Notes under the pieces: model-generated
The model's input: the letters and a program-made list of their open reading frames with translations, nothing else
What the model was told of the DNA's origin: nothing
Databases searched by the model: none
Shown here: piece by piece, positions 23,838-31,732 of the stretch
Layout: each line of letters opens with the position of its first letter
Numbering within the stretch: position 1 is the first letter of the stretch
Made by a program: the position numbers and the translations under genes
Assembly (NCBI RefSeq): GCF_000980875.1
Contig: NZ_LAYO01000111.1
Span: 62,001-126,000, forward strand
Length of the DNA: 64,000 bases
Source of the DNA: Leucobacter sp. Ag1
GTDB lineage: Bacteria > Actinomycetota > Actinomycetes > Actinomycetales > Microbacteriaceae
Direction: 5' to 3'

Positions 23838-24670
23838 GACTGGCAACGATCCGCACCGCATCGGGAAGCACCGCGGCGAGACGCGGGGAGTCCGGGTGGA
23901 TCCCGATCCCCGGTGCATCGGACGTCGGTGAGCTGCTCGCCGATGCGGACTGGCGCGCGCGGGCCGCTGGCGCAACGGCCGAGGGGGGAAGCGGGGTTCC
24001 CTTCGACGCGGTCGAGCTCGAGACCGTGGTGCCGCGCCCGGCGAAGATTCTCTGCTGCGGACTGAACTACGCGAGCCACATCCGGGAGATGGGGCGCGAG
24101 CTGCCGTCGCATCCGACGCTCTTCGCGAAGTTCGCGCAGACGCTCACCGGACCGTTCGCCGAGATCGAGATCCCGGCCGAGGACTCCGCGATCGACTGGG
24201 AGGCGGAGCTCGCGATCGTCGTCGGCCGAGCCGGACGGCGGATCCCGCTGGAGGAGGCCGGAGCACACATCGCCGGCTACACGATCGCCAACGACGTATC
24301 GATGCGCACTTGGCAGTTCCGCACGATCGAGTGGTTGCAGGGCAAGATCTGGGATGCGAGCACACCGCTCGGTCCCGAGCTGGTGACGACCGATGAGATG
24401 CCGGTGGACGCGCGCATCCAGACGCTCGTGGACGGCGAGGTGATGCAGGACGCGAGGCTCGGGGATCTGGTGCACGGCCCCGAGTTCCTGATCTCGTACA
24501 TCTCGACGATCACGGAGCTCCTGCCGGGAGACGTGATCCTCACCGGGACGACCGGGGGTGTGGGGCGGGCGCGGGATCCCGAGCGCTACCTCCGTCCGGG
24601 CGAGGTGCTCGAGACGCGCATCGAGGGCATCGGAGCCCTGGTCAATCGCATCGTCGGGGCGCGGGGGTAA
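23834..24670 (+). CDS. Fumarylacetoacetate hydrolase-family protein, probable fumarylpyruvate hydrolase
   Basis: A 278-residue FAH-family C-C hydrolase expected to split fumarylpyruvate into fumarate and pyruvate. The family core begins at KILCCGLNYASHIREMG; Mg/Mn ligands Glu123 and Glu125 lie in DWEAELAIVVGRAGR and Asp154 in IANDVSMRTWQ; the final TGTTGGVGRARDPERYLRPG loop is conserved. The start overlaps the dioxygenase stop (ATGA), with GGAGGAG upstream. Placement between gentisate dioxygenase and the isomerase gives the specific assignment; by sequence alone it could also be an acylpyruvase or an oxaloacetate tautomerase/decarboxylase. Confidence 0.9.
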   Translation: MRLATIRTASGSTAARRGESGWIPIPGASDVGELLADADWRARAAGATAEGGSGVPFDAVELETVVPRPAKILCCGLNYASHIREMGRELPSHPTLFAKFAQTLTGPFAEIEIPAEDSAIDWEAELAIVVGRAGRRIPLEEAGAHIAGYTIANDVSMRTWQFRTIEWLQGKIWDASTPLGPELVTTDEMPVDARIQTLVDGEVMQDARLGDLVHGPEFLISYISTITELLPGDVILTGTTGGVGRARDPERYLRPGEVLETRIEGIGALVNRIVGARG

Positions 24671-24675
24671 CGGCG

Positions 24676-25446
24676 ATGGTCGCGCGTCACGACCTGGCCA
24701 CCGATCAGCGGGTGCGCGCCGATCTGCTGGAGGTACGGAGGGCTACGGCGTTCTTCGCACGCAAGCTCGGCGAGCTGAGCGACGCCGATCTCGACGCCCC
24801 GACCAGGCTCGAGGGATGGAATCGCAGGCACCTGGTTGCCCATGTGGGCTACAACGCCCGTGCGCTGTGCCGGCTCGCGCTGTGGGCCAACTCGGGCGAG
24901 CCGCATCCGATGTACGCGTCGCCCGATGCGCGTGATCGCGAGATCGCACGCGGGGCGACCCTGCAGCCGCACGCGCTGCGGCACCTCTTCGAGCACTCGG
25001 CGGTGAGTCTCGACGTCGAGTGGCGGGATTCGCCCGATGCGGCCTGGCGTGCGTCCGTGCGCACCGCGACGGGGCGCGAGGTCCCGTTCTCGGAGACGGC
25101 CTGGATGCGGCTGCGGGAGCTCTGGTTGCACGCGATCGATCTCGACAACGGCGCGCGATGGGGCGACGTCCCCGCACCCATCGCCGAGCGGCTGCTCGCG
25201 GACATCGTCGGGACCTGGGCTGCGCGCGGGGAGCGGCTGGGGTTCGTGCTGTCGGATCCGGCGAGCGGCTTCTCCGCGGGCGCGCCCGCGCCGGGTGCGG
25301 CATCGCTGATCCGGATCGAGGGGCCGCTTCCCGCCCTGCTGGCCTGGGCTTCGGGCCGCGGTCGCGCCTCGGAAACAGCCGGGCTCGAGGCGAGGGGAAT
25401 CGGCGAGGCTCCGGTTCGGCTCCCGGCGGCGCCGCGCTGGCTGTGA
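24676..25446 (+). CDS. Maleylpyruvate isomerase, mycothiol-dependent
   Basis: A 256-residue enzyme of the DinB-like/MDMPI family that isomerises maleylpyruvate to fumarylpyruvate using mycothiol as cofactor. Metal ligands fit the C. glutamicum enzyme: His52 (RRHLVAHVGYNARAL), then Glu148 and His152 spaced E-x3-H in RLRELWLHAIDLD. A C-terminal MDMPI_C-type region follows (about residues 165-245). Six nucleotides separate it from the hydrolase gene, so the three genes form one operon covering gentisate to fumarate plus pyruvate. The mycothiol dependence supports the actinobacterial origin of the window. Confidence 0.93.
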   Translation: MVARHDLATDQRVRADLLEVRRATAFFARKLGELSDADLDAPTRLEGWNRRHLVAHVGYNARALCRLALWANSGEPHPMYASPDARDREIARGATLQPHALRHLFEHSAVSLDVEWRDSPDAAWRASVRTATGREVPFSETAWMRLRELWLHAIDLDNGARWGDVPAPIAERLLADIVGTWAARGERLGFVLSDPASGFSAGAPAPGAASLIRIEGPLPALLAWASGRGRASETAGLEARGIGEAPVRLPAAPRWL

Positions 25447-25498
25447 CCGGGCGGCGCAGCGCGGGTGCGCGCGCGACTCATGCATAATGCGTAAGAAT

Positions 25499-25540
25499 GA
25501 GACACATAATTTGGACGCATGTGTCTCTGGTTCCTAACGT
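25499..25540 (+). promoter_or_regulatory. Promoter with an operator palindrome around its -35 box
   Basis: Inverted repeat GAGACACAT (25499-25507) and ATGTGTCTC (25519-25527), perfect over 9 bp, with the -35 hexamer TTGGAC (25511-25516) in its centre. TAACGT (25535-25540) follows at 18 nt as the -10. A second smaller repeat, CGTGGG/CCCACG (25538-25543, 25551-25556), covers the start point. Binding here would block the five-gene operon; the regulator is not encoded next to it. Confidence 0.6.
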
Positions 25541-25570
25541 GGGCCTGTCACCCACGAAAGGACCCCGCTC

Positions 25571-26437
25571 ATGACGCGCTCCGCCCGCTCCGCCGCCCTC
25601 CTCGGCGCTCTCCTCGTCGTCGGCCTCGGCGCCACCGCTTGCTCGGGCGCGGCAGGTGCGAGCAGCGGGGACGCGAAGGATGGCAAGGCCCAGAAGATCG
25701 TGGTCGCGACGGGCGCGAGCCCCAAGCCCTACACCTTCCTCGACGACAGCGACAAGCTGACGGGCTACGACATCGAGATCCTCCGCGCGGTCGACAAGAA
25801 GGTCGCCGACCTCTCCTTCGACTTCCAGGTGGCCGAGTTCCCCGCGCTGTTCGCCGGCCTCGATTCCGGGCGGTTCAACATCGTCGCCAACAACCTCTCG
25901 GCGAACGAGGAGCGCAAGAAGAAGTACGACTTCACCGATCCGTACCTCGAGGCGCAGTTCGGCGTCGTGGTGAAGCAGGACTCGAGCATCTCGAAGGTGG
26001 ACTCGCTGCAGGACCTCGCCGGCAAGAAGGTCTACGGCGAGCCCGGCCTCAACTTCACCAAGATCCTCGAGAGCTACAACGAGCAGCACCCCGACAAGAA
26101 GATCAACATCGAGTACACCGAGCTCGACCTGCAGACCCAGTACAACAACCTGGCGGCGGGCCTCGTCGACTTCGAGTTCAACGAGCAGGTCGTGTTCGAC
26201 GGATACGGCAAGAAGCCCGAGCTGAAGCTCAAGTTCATCCCCATCGACGGGCAGTACCTCACCCAGGACTTCGGCACCAACCTGCAGTCGGCCTTCGCGG
26301 TCTCGCGTCAGACCCCGAACCGCGAGCACGTCGAGCAGGAGATCAACACGGCGCTGCAGGAGCTCGCGAAGGACGGCACGCTGAAGAAGCTCAGCGAGCA
26401 GTTCTTCGGCGCCGACTACTCCGTGCCCAAGCAGTAG
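25571..26437 (+). CDS. Amino-acid-type ABC transporter substrate-binding lipoprotein
   Basis: Type 2 periplasmic-binding-fold lipoprotein (288 aa, SBP_bac_3 family). Signal peptide with lipobox GATACSGAAG, then KIVVATGASPKPYTFLDDSD, the amino-acid-binding opening, LTGYDIEILRAVDKKV with the conserved Asp, and ERKKKYDFTDPYLEAQFGVV. It resembles cystine and S-alkylcysteine binders (TcyJ, YxeM-like). AAAGGA lies about 8 nt before ATG 25571. It is the first gene of an operon with a permease, an ATPase, an LLM flavin oxidoreductase and a GNAT acetyltransferase. The gene set suggests a sulfur-containing amino acid derivative as ligand. Confidence 0.92.
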   Translation: MTRSARSAALLGALLVVGLGATACSGAAGASSGDAKDGKAQKIVVATGASPKPYTFLDDSDKLTGYDIEILRAVDKKVADLSFDFQVAEFPALFAGLDSGRFNIVANNLSANEERKKKYDFTDPYLEAQFGVVVKQDSSISKVDSLQDLAGKKVYGEPGLNFTKILESYNEQHPDKKINIEYTELDLQTQYNNLAAGLVDFEFNEQVVFDGYGKKPELKLKFIPIDGQYLTQDFGTNLQSAFAVSRQTPNREHVEQEINTALQELAKDGTLKKLSEQFFGADYSVPKQ

Positions 26438-26446
26438 CCGCCGCGC

Positions 26447-27244
26447 GTGACCATCATCGACTTCGGGGCGGTCGGCAAGTACGCCGTCGGGCTGCTGCCC
26501 TACATCCCGATCACCCTGGCGCTCAGCGTGGTCGCCACGCTGCTCGGCACGGTGATCGGGTTGATCATGGCGCTCATCAAGATGAGCCGGATCCCGGTGC
26601 TGCGCCAGGTGAACGCGGTCTTCGTGTCCTATCTGCGCGGCACCCCGGTGCTCGTGCAGCTGCTGCTCAACGTGAACGCGGTGCCCATCGCGGTACTGAT
26701 GATCAATCAGGCGGCGGGCACGAACTTCGACGCGCTCGCGCTCTCGCCCTTCCTGGTGGCGGCCATCACCTTCGCCTTCGCGGAGGCCGCGTACGCCTCC
26801 GAGACGATCCGCGCGGCGCTGCTCTCGGTGGATCGCCGCGAGATCGAGGCCGCGCAGTCGCTCGGCATGACGCCGTGGCAGACGCTCAGCAGGATCACGA
26901 TCCCGAACGCCAGCGTCGTCGCATTCCCGACGCTCGTCAGCCAGTTCATCGGCATGCTGAAGCAGTCGTCGCTCGCCTTCGTGGTCTCGGTGATCGAGGT
27001 GACGGCGTACGCCAAGATCCTCGGTGGGCGCGACTACCACTACTTCGAGGCCTATCTCGCGACCGCCATCATCTACTGGGGGCTCACCGTCGTGATCGAG
27101 CAGGTGACCCGCATCGTCGAGCGTCGCATGCAGCGCCCGATCCCGCGTGCGAGGCGCGGGCGCGGGGCGGCTCCCGGATCGGACCGCCCGTCGGGCGCCC
27201 GCCCCGCCGCGCTCGACCCGAAGACCGCGGAGGTGCCCGCATGA
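26447..27244 (+). CDS. Amino acid ABC transporter permease (HisMQ-type)
   Basis: Membrane subunit (265 aa) of a polar amino acid importer. The HEQRO-type TM region starts at LLPYIPITLALSVVATLLGTV; AEAAYASETIRAALLSVDRR is typical of cystine and glutamine permeases, and the coupling loop is EAAQSLGMTPWQTLSRITIPN. GTG 26447 is used, 9 nt after the binding protein stop. A long basic/Pro-rich tail follows the last helix. A single permease gene implies a homodimer. The stop overlaps the ATPase start (ATGA). Confidence 0.92.
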   Translation: MTIIDFGAVGKYAVGLLPYIPITLALSVVATLLGTVIGLIMALIKMSRIPVLRQVNAVFVSYLRGTPVLVQLLLNVNAVPIAVLMINQAAGTNFDALALSPFLVAAITFAFAEAAYASETIRAALLSVDRREIEAAQSLGMTPWQTLSRITIPNASVVAFPTLVSQFIGMLKQSSLAFVVSVIEVTAYAKILGGRDYHYFEAYLATAIIYWGLTVVIEQVTRIVERRMQRPIPRARRGRGAAPGSDRPSGARPAALDPKTAEVPA

Positions 27245-28002
27245 TCGCGCTCGACGAGGTCCGCAAGTCCTTCGGGGAACGCACGATCCTCGACGGGGTG
27301 ACCCTGCGCTTCGAACCGGGGACGGTGACCGCCGTGGTCGGTCCCTCGGGAGCGGGCAAGTCGACACTGCTGCGCTGCATCGACTTCCTCGAGCACCCGG
27401 ACTCGGGGCGGATCACGGTCGGGGACCTGACGGTCGACGCGGCGACGGCGAAGCGCTCCGAGATCCTCGAGCTCCGCCGGCGCACGGCGATGGTGTTCCA
27501 GCAGTTCCACCTCTTCTCGCGCAAGACCGCGCTCGAGAACGTCGCCGAGGGACTGCGGGTGATCCGCGGCCTCGACCGGCGCACCGCCGAGCAGCGGGCC
27601 CTCGAGCACCTCGACCGGGTCGGCCTCGCGAGCCACGCCGCGCACTATCCGGCGCAGCTCTCGGGTGGCCAGCAGCAGCGCGTGGGCATCGCCCGCGCGC
27701 TCGCGATGGAGCCCAGCGTGCTGCTGCTCGACGAGCCGACCTCCGCCCTCGACCCCGAGCTCGTCGGCGAGGTGCTGGCGACGATCCGCGGGATCGCGGC
27801 CGACGGCCAGACGATGGTGATCGTCTCGCACGAGATGCACTTCGTGCGGCAGGTGGCGCAGCGGGTGCTCTTCTTCGACGGCGGGGACGTCATCGAGGAC
27901 GCGTCGCCGGAGGCCTTCTTCGGCGCGGACGTCGGCACCCGCACCCGCGCGTTCCTCCGCGAGTACCACCTCGCGCTCGGCACCCCCGACTACCAGATCT
28001 GA
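27241..28002 (+). CDS. Amino acid ABC transporter ATP-binding protein
   Basis: ATPase (253 aa) of the importer. Walker A is GPSGAGKSTLLRCIDFLE, the Q-loop VFQQFHLFSRKTALENV, the signature LSGGQQQRVGIARALA, Walker B VLLLDEPTSALDPE, and the switch VSHEMHFVRQVAQRV, the last typical of GlnQ/TcyN-type amino acid ATPases. Its ATG overlaps the permease stop. 57 nt separate it from the LLM oxidoreductase gene, with no terminator seen between, so all five genes are probably on one transcript. Confidence 0.94.
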   Translation: MIALDEVRKSFGERTILDGVTLRFEPGTVTAVVGPSGAGKSTLLRCIDFLEHPDSGRITVGDLTVDAATAKRSEILELRRRTAMVFQQFHLFSRKTALENVAEGLRVIRGLDRRTAEQRALEHLDRVGLASHAAHYPAQLSGGQQQRVGIARALAMEPSVLLLDEPTSALDPELVGEVLATIRGIAADGQTMVIVSHEMHFVRQVAQRVLFFDGGDVIEDASPEAFFGADVGTRTRAFLREYHLALGTPDYQI

Positions 28003-28058
28003 TCGCGCCGACCGCGCCGATCCCGCACACGTCAACCCGCCACAGAAGGAGACTCCTC

Positions 28059-29096
28059 ATGACCGCACCGCGCCCCCTGCGCCACCTCGGATTCATCCAC
28101 CTCGTCCCGTTCGACCGGGACGACCCCCGCGGCGGTTTCGACGACGCCATCGAGCTGTTCCGGTACGCGGAGGAGCTCGGGCTCGACAGCGGCTGGACCC
28201 GCACCCGTCACCTGCAGCACGGCGTCTCGTCGCCCGCGGTGCTGTTCGGCGCCATCTCGCAGCGCACGGAGCGGATCGGGCTCGGCAACGCCGTGATCCC
28301 CGTCGGTTTCGAGAACCCGTTCCGCCTCGCCGAGGACCTCGCGACGGTCGACGTGATCTCGGGCGGACGCGCGCTGCCCGGGCTCAGCGTGCACCCGCCG
28401 GCCTACGACGACGCGGCGAACGACCTCGTGCACGACACCGGCTGGCGCGACGAGGACTACGGCTACGGACGCATCGAGCGGCTGCGCAGCCTGCTCGCCG
28501 GGGACCGCGTGCGCGAGGTGCCCGAGTACAACGGGATCGGCGGCGACTTCGACTCGGAGCGCGTCGAACCGCACAGCCCGGGCCTCTCGGACCGCCTCTG
28601 GTACGGCGGCGGATCGCTGCGTTCGGCAGAGTGGGCCGGATCCGCGGGCCTCAACTGGCTGGTCAGCAACATCAGCTCGGCCGAGAACGGCGTGACCGAC
28701 TTCGCGCAGGCGCAGCGCAACCAGATCGACGCGTTCCGCGCCGCCCACCCCGCGGGCGATGCCGCGCGGGCCACGGTGGCGCGCGTGATCGTGCCGACCG
28801 ACGGCGCGACGCCCGAGCAGGAGCGCAAGTACCGGGCGTACGCCGAGGCGCGCAACCCGCGCACCGAGCAGGTGCACGGACGCAACACGATCATCGCGAA
28901 GGACGTGCTCGGCTCGCAGGACGAGATCATCGAGTTCATCCGCGGCGACATCGCGTTCCAGGCCGCCGACGACTATCTGTTCGAGCTGCCGTTCGAGTTC
29001 GAGCTCGAGGACTGGAAGCAGATCCTGCACCAGCTCGCGACGCGCATCGGCCCCGCGCTCGGGTGGACCCCCGCGAACGCCCGGTCCGGCGCATGA
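28059..29096 (+). CDS. LLM class flavin-dependent oxidoreductase (luciferase-like monooxygenase)
   Basis: A 345-residue bacterial-luciferase-like TIM-barrel protein that would use reduced FMN and O2. Recognisable blocks are GFIHLVPFDRDD, YAEELGLDSGWTRTRHLQHG, ISQRTERIGLGNAVIPVGF, and EDLATVDVISGGRALPGLSV. In Bacillus the related YtmO and YxeK act in operons with cystine-like ABC transporters and a GNAT, oxidatively cleaving S-substituted N-acetylcysteines to recover sulfur. The same gene set here suggests that role (inferred). AAGGAG precedes ATG 28059, and the stop overlaps the GNAT start (ATGA). A flavin reductase is not encoded nearby, so reduced flavin must come from elsewhere. Confidence 0.9.
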   Translation: MTAPRPLRHLGFIHLVPFDRDDPRGGFDDAIELFRYAEELGLDSGWTRTRHLQHGVSSPAVLFGAISQRTERIGLGNAVIPVGFENPFRLAEDLATVDVISGGRALPGLSVHPPAYDDAANDLVHDTGWRDEDYGYGRIERLRSLLAGDRVREVPEYNGIGGDFDSERVEPHSPGLSDRLWYGGGSLRSAEWAGSAGLNWLVSNISSAENGVTDFAQAQRNQIDAFRAAHPAGDAARATVARVIVPTDGATPEQERKYRAYAEARNPRTEQVHGRNTIIAKDVLGSQDEIIEFIRGDIAFQAADDYLFELPFEFELEDWKQILHQLATRIGPALGWTPANARSGA

Positions 29097-29614
29097 CCGT
29101 GGGGACCGAGACCCGGATCCGGGCGGCTCTGCCGACCGAGTACGCCGAGATCGACCGCCTCATCGACGCCGCGTACGCGCACGACTACGGCGAGGACGAG
29201 CACGACGACGACCCGATGCACCGTTCCGCCGTGCGGGCCGAGGCGTTCGACGTCTGGGTCGCGACCGACGAGCACGGCGAGCTGCTCGGCAGCGTCACCA
29301 CGCGGCGGGCCGGCGGCCCGCCGCTGCACGAGGACGTGGCCGACGACGAGCTCGACCTGCGCCTGCTCGGCGTCGCGGTGCAGGCCCGCAGGCGCGGGAT
29401 CGCCGCCGCGCTCATGCGGCACGTCTTCGCGGAGGCGCGGACGCAGGGCTTCGGCGCCGTGGTGCTCAAGACGGCACCGAACATGCGCGGCGCCCACCGC
29501 CTTTACGACGCGCTCGGCTTCGAACGCGCACCCGAGCGCGACGGACTCTGGATCGACGGCGTGCGCGTGCTCGACCTCTTCACCTACGCCCAACGCCTCG
29601 ACGACCTGGGCTGA
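29093..29614 (+). CDS. GNAT family N-acetyltransferase
   Basis: A 173-residue acetyl-CoA-dependent N-acetyltransferase. Motif A is LRLLGVAVQARRRGIAAALM (the R/Q-x-x-G-x-A pyrophosphate loop), and the C-terminal part GAHRLYDALGFERAPERD is the typical NxxAxxLYxxxGF region. It is the last gene of the transporter/LLM operon, translationally coupled to the monooxygenase (ATGA at 29093). In Bacillus, acetyltransferases of such operons N-acetylate S-alkyl- or S-succinocysteine before oxidation, or detoxify the substrate. A matching deacetylase gene is not present in the window. Confidence 0.9.
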   Translation: MTVGTETRIRAALPTEYAEIDRLIDAAYAHDYGEDEHDDDPMHRSAVRAEAFDVWVATDEHGELLGSVTTRRAGGPPLHEDVADDELDLRLLGVAVQARRRGIAAALMRHVFAEARTQGFGAVVLKTAPNMRGAHRLYDALGFERAPERDGLWIDGVRVLDLFTYAQRLDDLG

Positions 29615-29621
29615 GCCCCGG

Positions 29622-29637
29622 GGTGACCGCGGTCACC
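29622..29637. repeat. Perfect 16-bp palindrome GGTGACCGCGGTCACC
   Basis: Lies between the GNAT stop and the -10 box of the phosphatase gene. It could be a regulator site for the phosphatase/cytochrome maturation operon; with no loop or T-run it is a poor terminator. Confidence 0.5.
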
Positions 29638-29662
29638 GGCAAACGCCCAGACGAGTCGAACG

Positions 29663-29668
29663 TAGAAT
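29663..29668 (+). promoter_or_regulatory. -10 box of the phosphatase-cytochrome maturation transcript
   Basis: TAGAAT ends 6 nt before GTG 29675. The AAGGAG between them abuts the start codon and is too near to act as a ribosome binding site, so the mRNA is probably leaderless. Confidence 0.5.
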
Positions 29669-29674
29669 GAAGGA

Positions 29675-30319
29675 GTGAGCGACAAACTCCTGCATTTGGT
29701 GCGCCACGGGGAGGTGCACAACCCCGACCGCGTCCTCTACGGACGCCTGCCCGGGTACCGCCTCTCCGAGCTCGGCCACCGCATGGCCGAGGCCGCGGCC
29801 CTCGAGATCGCCGGCAGCGACCGCGTGGTCGCGAAGCTCGTGGCCTCCCCGCTGCAGCGCACGCAGGAGTCGGCGCGACCCGTCGCCGCCGCGCTCGGGC
29901 TCGAGATCGTCACCGACGAGCGCATCATCGAGCCGACCAACCGCTTCGAGGGCCTTCCCAACACGGGCCCCGAGGCCGCCTTCAAGCAGGCGCGCAACTG
30001 GCCCAAGCTGTGGAACCCGCTGCGGCCCAGCTGGGGCGAGCCCTACCGTCAGATCGCCGGCCGCGTGCGCGAGGCGATGGACGAGCACTGGGACTCGGTG
30101 CGCGACGGCGACATCGTCATGGTGAGCCACCAGGCTCCCATCTGGATCGCCCACCTCGACATCGCGGGCCGGTCGCTCGCGCACAACCCCGCGAAGCGGC
30201 GCTGCGCGCTGTCGAGCATCACGACGTTCGAGCGGCGAGGGGAGCGGTGGTTCGAAGTGGACTACCGTGAGCCCGCCGCAGACCTGGTGGAGGATTCCGT
30301 GGATGTAGGTGCCGTGTGA
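29675..30319 (+). CDS. Histidine phosphatase family protein
   Basis: Phosphoglycerate mutase-like phosphatase (214 aa). The catalytic RHG is in LHLVRHGEVHNPDRVLYG, the second active-site region in ASPLQRTQESARPVA, the acid in TDERIIEPTNRFEG and the second His in VMVSHQAPIWIAH. The substrate is unknown. The start is GTG 29675. It overlaps the tlpA-like gene (GTGA at 30316), so it is the first gene of the cytochrome c maturation operon, an arrangement I recall as common in actinobacteria; a functional link to that pathway is not established. Confidence 0.9.
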   Translation: MSDKLLHLVRHGEVHNPDRVLYGRLPGYRLSELGHRMAEAAALEIAGSDRVVAKLVASPLQRTQESARPVAAALGLEIVTDERIIEPTNRFEGLPNTGPEAAFKQARNWPKLWNPLRPSWGEPYRQIAGRVREAMDEHWDSVRDGDIVMVSHQAPIWIAHLDIAGRSLAHNPAKRRCALSSITTFERRGERWFEVDYREPAADLVEDSVDVGAV

Positions 30320-30951
30320 CCGGTCGATCGAAGAACCGGCGCGGTGCCGCGAGGATCGCCGCGATCCTCGCGCTCCCGCTCGCGGCGGCCGTCGCCCTGA
30401 CCGGCTGCAGCGGCGGCAACGACACCCTTCCCGAGCAGTGGAAGGACGGCGGCGGCAAAGGCTACATCTCGGGCGACGGCTCTTCGGTGAGCATCCCTCC
30501 CGAGAAGCGCAAGGCCCCCGTCGAGTACTCGGGCAAGACCGAGGACGGCTCGACCTTCGGATCGAAGCAGACGCTCGGCCACGTCACGGTCGTGAACTTC
30601 TGGTACGCCGGTTGCGCTCCCTGCCGAGTCGAGGCGAAGGACCTGAACACGGCCCAGAAGGAGTTCGCGCCGAAGGGCGTCGAGTTCGTCGGCGTCAACA
30701 CCCGAGATCAGGCGGCTCAGGCTCAGCAGTTCTCCGAGGAGTTCGGTGTGCAGTACCCGTCGATCCTCGACGTCGAGGGCGATCGCGGCGTGCAGCGGGC
30801 CTTCGCCGGTGCGATCCCGCTGAACGCGACCCCGGTGACTCTGGTGCTCGACGCCGAGGGCCGCGTCGCGCACCGCGTGCTCGGCCAGCTCGCCGACGCC
30901 GGGCAGCTGCGCTCCATGCTCAACGAGACCCTCGCTGAGAAGACCAAGTAG
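30316..30951 (+). CDS. TlpA/ResA-type thiol-disulfide oxidoreductase lipoprotein
   Basis: Extracytoplasmic thioredoxin-fold protein (211 aa) that keeps apocytochrome c CXXCH cysteines reduced for heme attachment. A basic N-terminus and lipobox (VALTGCSGG, Cys31) anchor it. The active site is Cys100-Ala-Pro-Cys103 in NFWYAGCAPCRVEAKDL, and the cis-Pro loop is AIPLNATPVTLVLDAEG. Its GTG overlaps the phosphatase stop. It is followed by ccdA and resB, its expected partners in System II cytochrome c biogenesis. It would receive electrons from CcdA. Confidence 0.93.
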   Translation: MTGRSKNRRGAARIAAILALPLAAAVALTGCSGGNDTLPEQWKDGGGKGYISGDGSSVSIPPEKRKAPVEYSGKTEDGSTFGSKQTLGHVTVVNFWYAGCAPCRVEAKDLNTAQKEFAPKGVEFVGVNTRDQAAQAQQFSEEFGVQYPSILDVEGDRGVQRAFAGAIPLNATPVTLVLDAEGRVAHRVLGQLADAGQLRSMLNETLAEKTK

Positions 30952-30955
30952 CGTC

Positions 30956-31732
30956 GTGGGGGAGATCGGCAGACTCGTCGCGGACGGCCAATTGGTCGTC
31001 GCTGTGGCGATCGCGCTCGCCGCAGGGCTCGTATCGTTCCTCTCGCCGTGCGTGCTGCCGCTCGTGCCCGGCTACCTGGCGTACGTCTCCGGCACCTCCG
31101 GATCGGACTCGGGCAGCACCGCCGCGGCGGACCCGAAACGGGCCGGTCGTCGCGAGCGCGGTCGCATGCTGCTGGGATCCCTGCTCTTCGTGCTCGGCTT
31201 CACGCTCGTCTTCGTGCTCTTCAATCTGTTCGCCGGTTCGATCGGGCTCTGGCTCTGGGACTGGCAGGACACGATCACTCGGGTGATGGGCGTCATCGTG
31301 ATCCTCATGGGGCTCGTGTTCATGGGCGTCTTCTCGCGCATGCAGCGCACCACCAAGCTGAAGCTGAAGCCGCGGGTCGGGCTCATCGGCGCGCCGCTGC
31401 TGGGCATCGTGTTCGCCGTCGGCTGGGCGCCCTGCATGGGCCCCACGCTCGCCGTGGTGCTCTCGCTCAGCTCGCAGTCGGGATCGATCGGCCGTGCCGT
31501 GATCCTCGCGATCTTCTACTGCCTCGGGCTCGGGATCCCCTTCGTGCTCGCGGCCTTCGGGTTCGGCTGGATGACCCAGACCATGAGCTTCTTCAAGCGG
31601 CACATCCGCGTGATGAACCTCATCGGCGGCGGCCTGCTGATCCTGATCGGACTTCTGATGGTGACCGGCCTGTGGAGCCGGATGATGTTTGCGTTGCAGG
31701 CGGTGATCTCGAGCTATGCCCCGATCCTCTGA
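30956..31732 (+). CDS. ccdA: Cytochrome c biogenesis protein CcdA (transmembrane thiol reductant carrier)
   Basis: Polytopic membrane protein (258 aa, about six helices) that carries reducing equivalents from cytoplasmic thioredoxin to the ResA-like protein. The two redox cysteines lie in FLSPCVLPLVPGYLAYVSG and GWAPCMGPTLAVVLSLS, on paired helices as in DsbD/CcdA. The GTG start is 4 nt after the tlpA stop, and the coding region overlaps resB by 17 nt. The loop between TM1 and TM2 (SGSDSGSTAAADPKRAGRRE) is longer than in the minimal CcdA. Confidence 0.95.
   Translation: MGEIGRLVADGQLVVAVAIALAAGLVSFLSPCVLPLVPGYLAYVSGTSGSDSGSTAAADPKRAGRRERGRMLLGSLLFVLGFTLVFVLFNLFAGSIGLWLWDWQDTITRVMGVIVILMGLVFMGVFSRMQRTTKLKLKPRVGLIGAPLLGIVFAVGWAPCMGPTLAVVLSLSSQSGSIGRAVILAIFYCLGLGIPFVLAAFGFGWMTQTMSFFKRHIRVMNLIGGGLLILIGLLMVTGLWSRMMFALQAVISSYAPIL

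Noticed and set aside
25478-27367. A 629-codon minus-strand frame opposite the amino acid ABC genes
   Set aside because: Low-complexity antisense of clear binding protein and permease genes; no start signal.
29622-29637. Terminator between the GNAT and phosphatase genes
   Set aside because: The palindrome has no loop and no T-run; listed as a repeat or possible regulator site instead.
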